This document shows positions 63,962 through 64,000 of a stretch of DNA of 64,000 bases, piece by piece. Under the pieces are notes generated by a model, which ran no database searches, was not told where the DNA came from, and saw nothing but the letters and a program-made list of their open reading frames with translations. Source of the DNA: CAVUDO01 sp963740255 (GTDB taxonomy: Bacteria > Actinomycetota > Actinomycetes > Mycobacteriales > Cryptosporangiaceae); the NCBI GenBank assembly GCA_963740255.1, contig CAVUDO010000002.1, positions 868,001-932,000 on the forward strand. Reading direction: 5' to 3'. A program made the position numbers and the translations under genes. How positions within the stretch are numbered: the stretch's first letter is position 1; every line of letters begins with the position of its first letter.

Positions 63962-64000
63962 AGCTCGGGATGTTCGTCGTCAGCCCACAGCACGTGAAGC
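63952..64000 (-). CDS. 3' end of an unidentified gene (truncated by the window)
   Basis: Reading from the right edge on the minus strand, a frame encodes LHVLWADDEHPELWP and stops with TGA at 63954-63952. It overlaps the GTG start of the small protein at 63961 by ten bases. Too little is present to name it; it is reported because the overlap suggests that the two genes form one unit. Confidence 0.4.
   Translation of the reverse strand, partial: LHVLWADDEHPELWP

Overview
The window comes from a high-GC, filamentous or sporulating actinomycete. Evidence: very GC-rich codon use with many GTG starts, an SsgA-family sporulation/division protein, the actinobacterial phosphatidylinositol-mannoside block (pgsA-patA-pimA), an ANTAR-domain response regulator of the PdtaR type, a SigK-like ECF sigma factor with a zinc-binding anti-sigma factor, and DUF3039 and DUF7455 proteins. 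The sequence does not fix the genus. Gene density is high, and no stretch longer than 300 bases lacks a gene.

Layout. 1-8.5 kb: the end of a DUF7455 gene, a DEAD/DEAH-type helicase, DUF3039, two tandem paralogous secreted alpha/beta hydrolases (one a lipoprotein) and DNA polymerase I, which carries an apparent frameshift. 8.6-17.4 kb: a hotdog thioesterase, a three-gene polar amino acid ABC importer and a five-gene branched-chain amino acid importer (livK-H-M-G-F). 17.6-27.3 kb: pdtaR, tRNA-Leu, acyl-CoA thioesterase II, pyruvate kinase, and gltB/gltD glutamate synthase; gltB also carries an apparent frameshift. 27.5-33.2 kb: an alpha/beta hydrolase, lgt, and a Ser/Thr kinase translationally coupled to a membrane protein, with a divergent stalked surface protein. 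33.3-38.4 kb: trpC-trpB-trpA and a two-component system.

38.6-48.8 kb is the most accessory-looking part. An IclR regulator is followed by an alpha/beta hydrolase whose catalytic Ser is replaced by Ala. The hydrolase is joined to a complete osmoprotectant-type ABC importer. A strong hairpin ends that unit. A second operon follows, with a carbon-nitrogen hydrolase, a DUF6282 metal-dependent hydrolase and a giant fused FAD/Fe-S oxidoreductase. Together these read as an uncharacterised uptake and breakdown cluster for a small, possibly quaternary-amine-like compound.

49-60.3 kb: pimA, patA and pgsA, then an EF-G-like GTPase, a HIT protein, a secreted subtilisin and thrS. This is the mycobacterial thrS-HIT-pgsA-patA-pimA order with two insertions. 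Next comes an acidic protein built from DxDxDG calcium-binding-type repeats. 60.3-64 kb: a tRNA Val-Cys-Gly cluster, an SsgA-like gene, an ECF sigma/anti-sigma pair, a PGPGW membrane protein, a second tRNA-Val, and two small overlapping reading frames at the right edge.

Two frameshifts in essential or core single-copy genes (polA and gltB) suggest that the assembly has residual indel errors, so they should be checked before any biology is drawn from them. Short in-frame tandem repeats recur in four unrelated genes.
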